From contig JAOTVO010000149.1 in assembly GCA_029863355.1 (NCBI GenBank), forward strand, positions 1-6,539: DNA of 6,539 bases, in the 5' to 3' direction. Shown here one piece after another: positions 5,291-6,539 of this stretch. The translations under genes were made by a program, and so were the position numbers. The notes under the pieces were generated by a model, which saw only the letters and a program-made list of their open reading frames with translations, was not told where the DNA came from and made no database searches. Origin of the DNA: Candidatus Krumholzibacteriia bacterium (GTDB lineage Bacteria > Krumholzibacteriota > Krumholzibacteria > WVZY01 > JAKEHA01). How positions within the stretch are numbered: position 1 is the stretch's first letter; the number at the start of each line of letters is the position of its first letter.

Positions 5291-6539
5291 CCTCCTGTTC
5301 CCTGCGCATCCGTGCGATGCCGAGGTTCGGCATCGTGTTATGGGCAGCGGTGGTTCTCCCTCTAACCCGCGTGCCGGATGCGCGGGGGCAGGGGGTCAGC
5401 CTGCCGGGCGTGGCGGTGGACTCGGTGCGCACCCCGGCAATCGTGTTCGCGCCGGCGTACCTGGGCCGCATTCGGGGTGACGTGAGCTCGATGCAGATGA
5501 CAAACGAGCTGAACTCTCAGACTAGATCGTATTGGGGGACGAATCTCATCGGCACGCTGCGCGTGGAGAAGAGGGTGTTCCGGCAGATCGAGCGCGAAGA
5601 GAACAACAAGTTTCTCAACGGGAGCTTGATGCACGTTTTCATCCCCGGATTCACGGCCAATCTCGCCTACACCGACGATCGTCGCTACAGCCAGGTGATC
5701 GCGGTCACGGGCGGGCTGCAGGAGTTCGTGCTCAACAACCAGTCGATCTTGGGGTCGGTGGGCTACAACCGCCTGCGCGGCAACCTGCGCTACGACGTGC
5801 GCGGCACGGGCTCGCTGGTCGACAGCGAGAAGACGTTCAAATCGGACGCCTCCCAGCTGGCCAGCGTGAACGGCGGCGCGAGCTACCGCTTCTTCGACGG
5901 CCTCCTCAGCACGGGCGTGCGCGGCGCGTACAAGCGCAACGACGAGACGTCGCGGACGGGCCTGGCCTCCTACGGCGGCCTGGGCGGAACGGAGGACTCG
6001 CTCTCCACCTCGGTGCGCGCGCGGGTCTCCGACAGCCTCACCGTCGCCTTCGACTACATCGACCACACCGCCGTGCGCCGCTACACCGACCAGGCGCGTG
6101 GCTCGCTGGGGGCCCAGCAGGTGGGCGAGGAGAACGTCTTCGAGGAGCGCGAGGTCGCCACCACGCGATCCTACGACCTGCGGCTCGACACCCGTCCCAT
6201 CCGGGGGTTCGCCATCAAGATGGGTGCGACGCGATCGGAACAGGCCAACGACTTCGCCGTTACCAAGACCCGGTTCAGCCGCACCGTCACCGACGTCATG
6301 GACGCGTCGATGACCTATTCGGCGCGCTGGGGCTCGGAGCTGAAGCTCAACATGGAGAACCGTCAGACGCTGCGCGACCTGGGGCCGCAGTCCATCTCCA
6401 GCTACGACGAAGAAACGAAGAACTTCGACATCGGGCTCCGGCACCGCTTCACGAACACGCTGCAGATGAGCGCGTCGTACAAGACCACGCTGCGCCAGTA
6501 CTTCTACGTCGATTATGAGGCCAACCCCCGCGACCGCGA
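5287..6539 (+). CDS. Secreted, probably outer-membrane beta-barrel protein (partial, 3' end outside window)
   Basis: 417 codons with no stop before the right edge. The N-terminus is signal-like: basic residues R7, R9 and R13, then a hydrophobic FGIVLWAAVVLPL stretch (14-26) and a likely cleavage site around residues 30-34 (DARGQ). Apart from C4 in the signal there are no cysteines, which is common for outer-membrane proteins. From about residue 95 the protein is a run of alternating hydrophobic and polar strands broken by short charged turns, for example LTVAFDYIDH, FAIKMGATRSE, ASMTYSARWGSELKLNME and LQMSASYKTTLRQYFYVDYE. This fits antiparallel transmembrane beta-hairpins. I do not recognise a family: no TonB box, plug domain or OmpA-like domain is visible in this part. 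Translation probably begins at GTG 5287, overlapping the rsmA stop by 4 nt; an alternative ATG lies at 5317. It likely shares the rsmA promoter. Confidence 0.72.
   Translation, partial: MTSCSLRIRAMPRFGIVLWAAVVLPLTRVPDARGQGVSLPGVAVDSVRTPAIVFAPAYLGRIRGDVSSMQMTNELNSQTRSYWGTNLIGTLRVEKRVFRQIEREENNKFLNGSLMHVFIPGFTANLAYTDDRRYSQVIAVTGGLQEFVLNNQSILGSVGYNRLRGNLRYDVRGTGSLVDSEKTFKSDASQLASVNGGASYRFFDGLLSTGVRGAYKRNDETSRTGLASYGGLGGTEDSLSTSVRARVSDSLTVAFDYIDHTAVRRYTDQARGSLGAQQVGEENVFEEREVATTRSYDLRLDTRPIRGFAIKMGATRSEQANDFAVTKTRFSRTVTDVMDASMTYSARWGSELKLNMENRQTLRDLGPQSISSYDEETKNFDIGLRHRFTNTLQMSASYKTTLRQYFYVDYEANPRDR

Noticed and set aside
5317..5319. ATG as the start of the beta-barrel gene
   Set aside because: It is possible and would leave a shorter signal peptide, but has no Shine-Dalgarno site, whereas GTG 5287 has GAAGG 6 nt upstream and the stop-start overlap.
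5362..6444. 360-codon minus strand frame opposite the beta-barrel gene
   Set aside because: The product is rich in His, Arg and Ala with no domain signature. The + strand frame has a signal peptide, a coupled start and beta-strand pattern through the same region.

Overview
This is a high-GC bacterial window, roughly two-thirds G+C by eye, with tightly packed genes and GTG and TTG starts beside ATG. A signal-peptide thioredoxin and a large cysteine-free beta-strand protein point to a Gram-negative cell with an outer membrane. The gene content does not fix the phylum. A high-GC deep-branching lineage, such as an FCB-type candidate phylum or a delta-proteobacterium-like group, is only a guess.

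Left block, + strand (1-3003): the 3' end of methionyl-tRNA synthetase (metG); a TatD-family metal-dependent hydrolase with an unusual extra C-terminal domain; a small cysteine-rich protein with a DUF2007-like core between two zinc-binding modules; and an atypical short-chain dehydrogenase of the NDUFA9-like type. The last three are separated by only 21 and 12 nt and probably form one transcription unit.

Middle (3028-4101, - strand): an exported thioredoxin-fold protein with C-terminal tetratricopeptide repeats, convergent with the dehydrogenase gene. Its start faces a 349-nt divergent intergenic region. That region holds two promoter-like elements, each with a perfect TATAAT: a TTGACG-17 nt-TATAAT promoter reading right toward rsmA, and an extended -10 element reading left toward the thioredoxin gene.

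Right block, + strand (4451-6539): rsmA (ksgA), the 16S rRNA dimethyltransferase, starting at TTG without a visible Shine-Dalgarno sequence. It overlaps by 4 nt a secreted, probably outer-membrane beta-barrel protein that runs off the window.

metG, tatD and rsmA are near neighbours in many bacteria (the metG-tatD-rnmV-rsmA cluster of Firmicutes). Here the core order is kept, but rnmV is absent and three unrelated genes sit between tatD and rsmA. The most notable observation is the C-terminal domain of the TatD protein. It looks like a TatD-associated radical-SAM domain that has lost, in frame, the segment holding the iron-sulfur cluster cysteines. I found no CRISPR array, tRNA, rRNA, transposase or phage gene.
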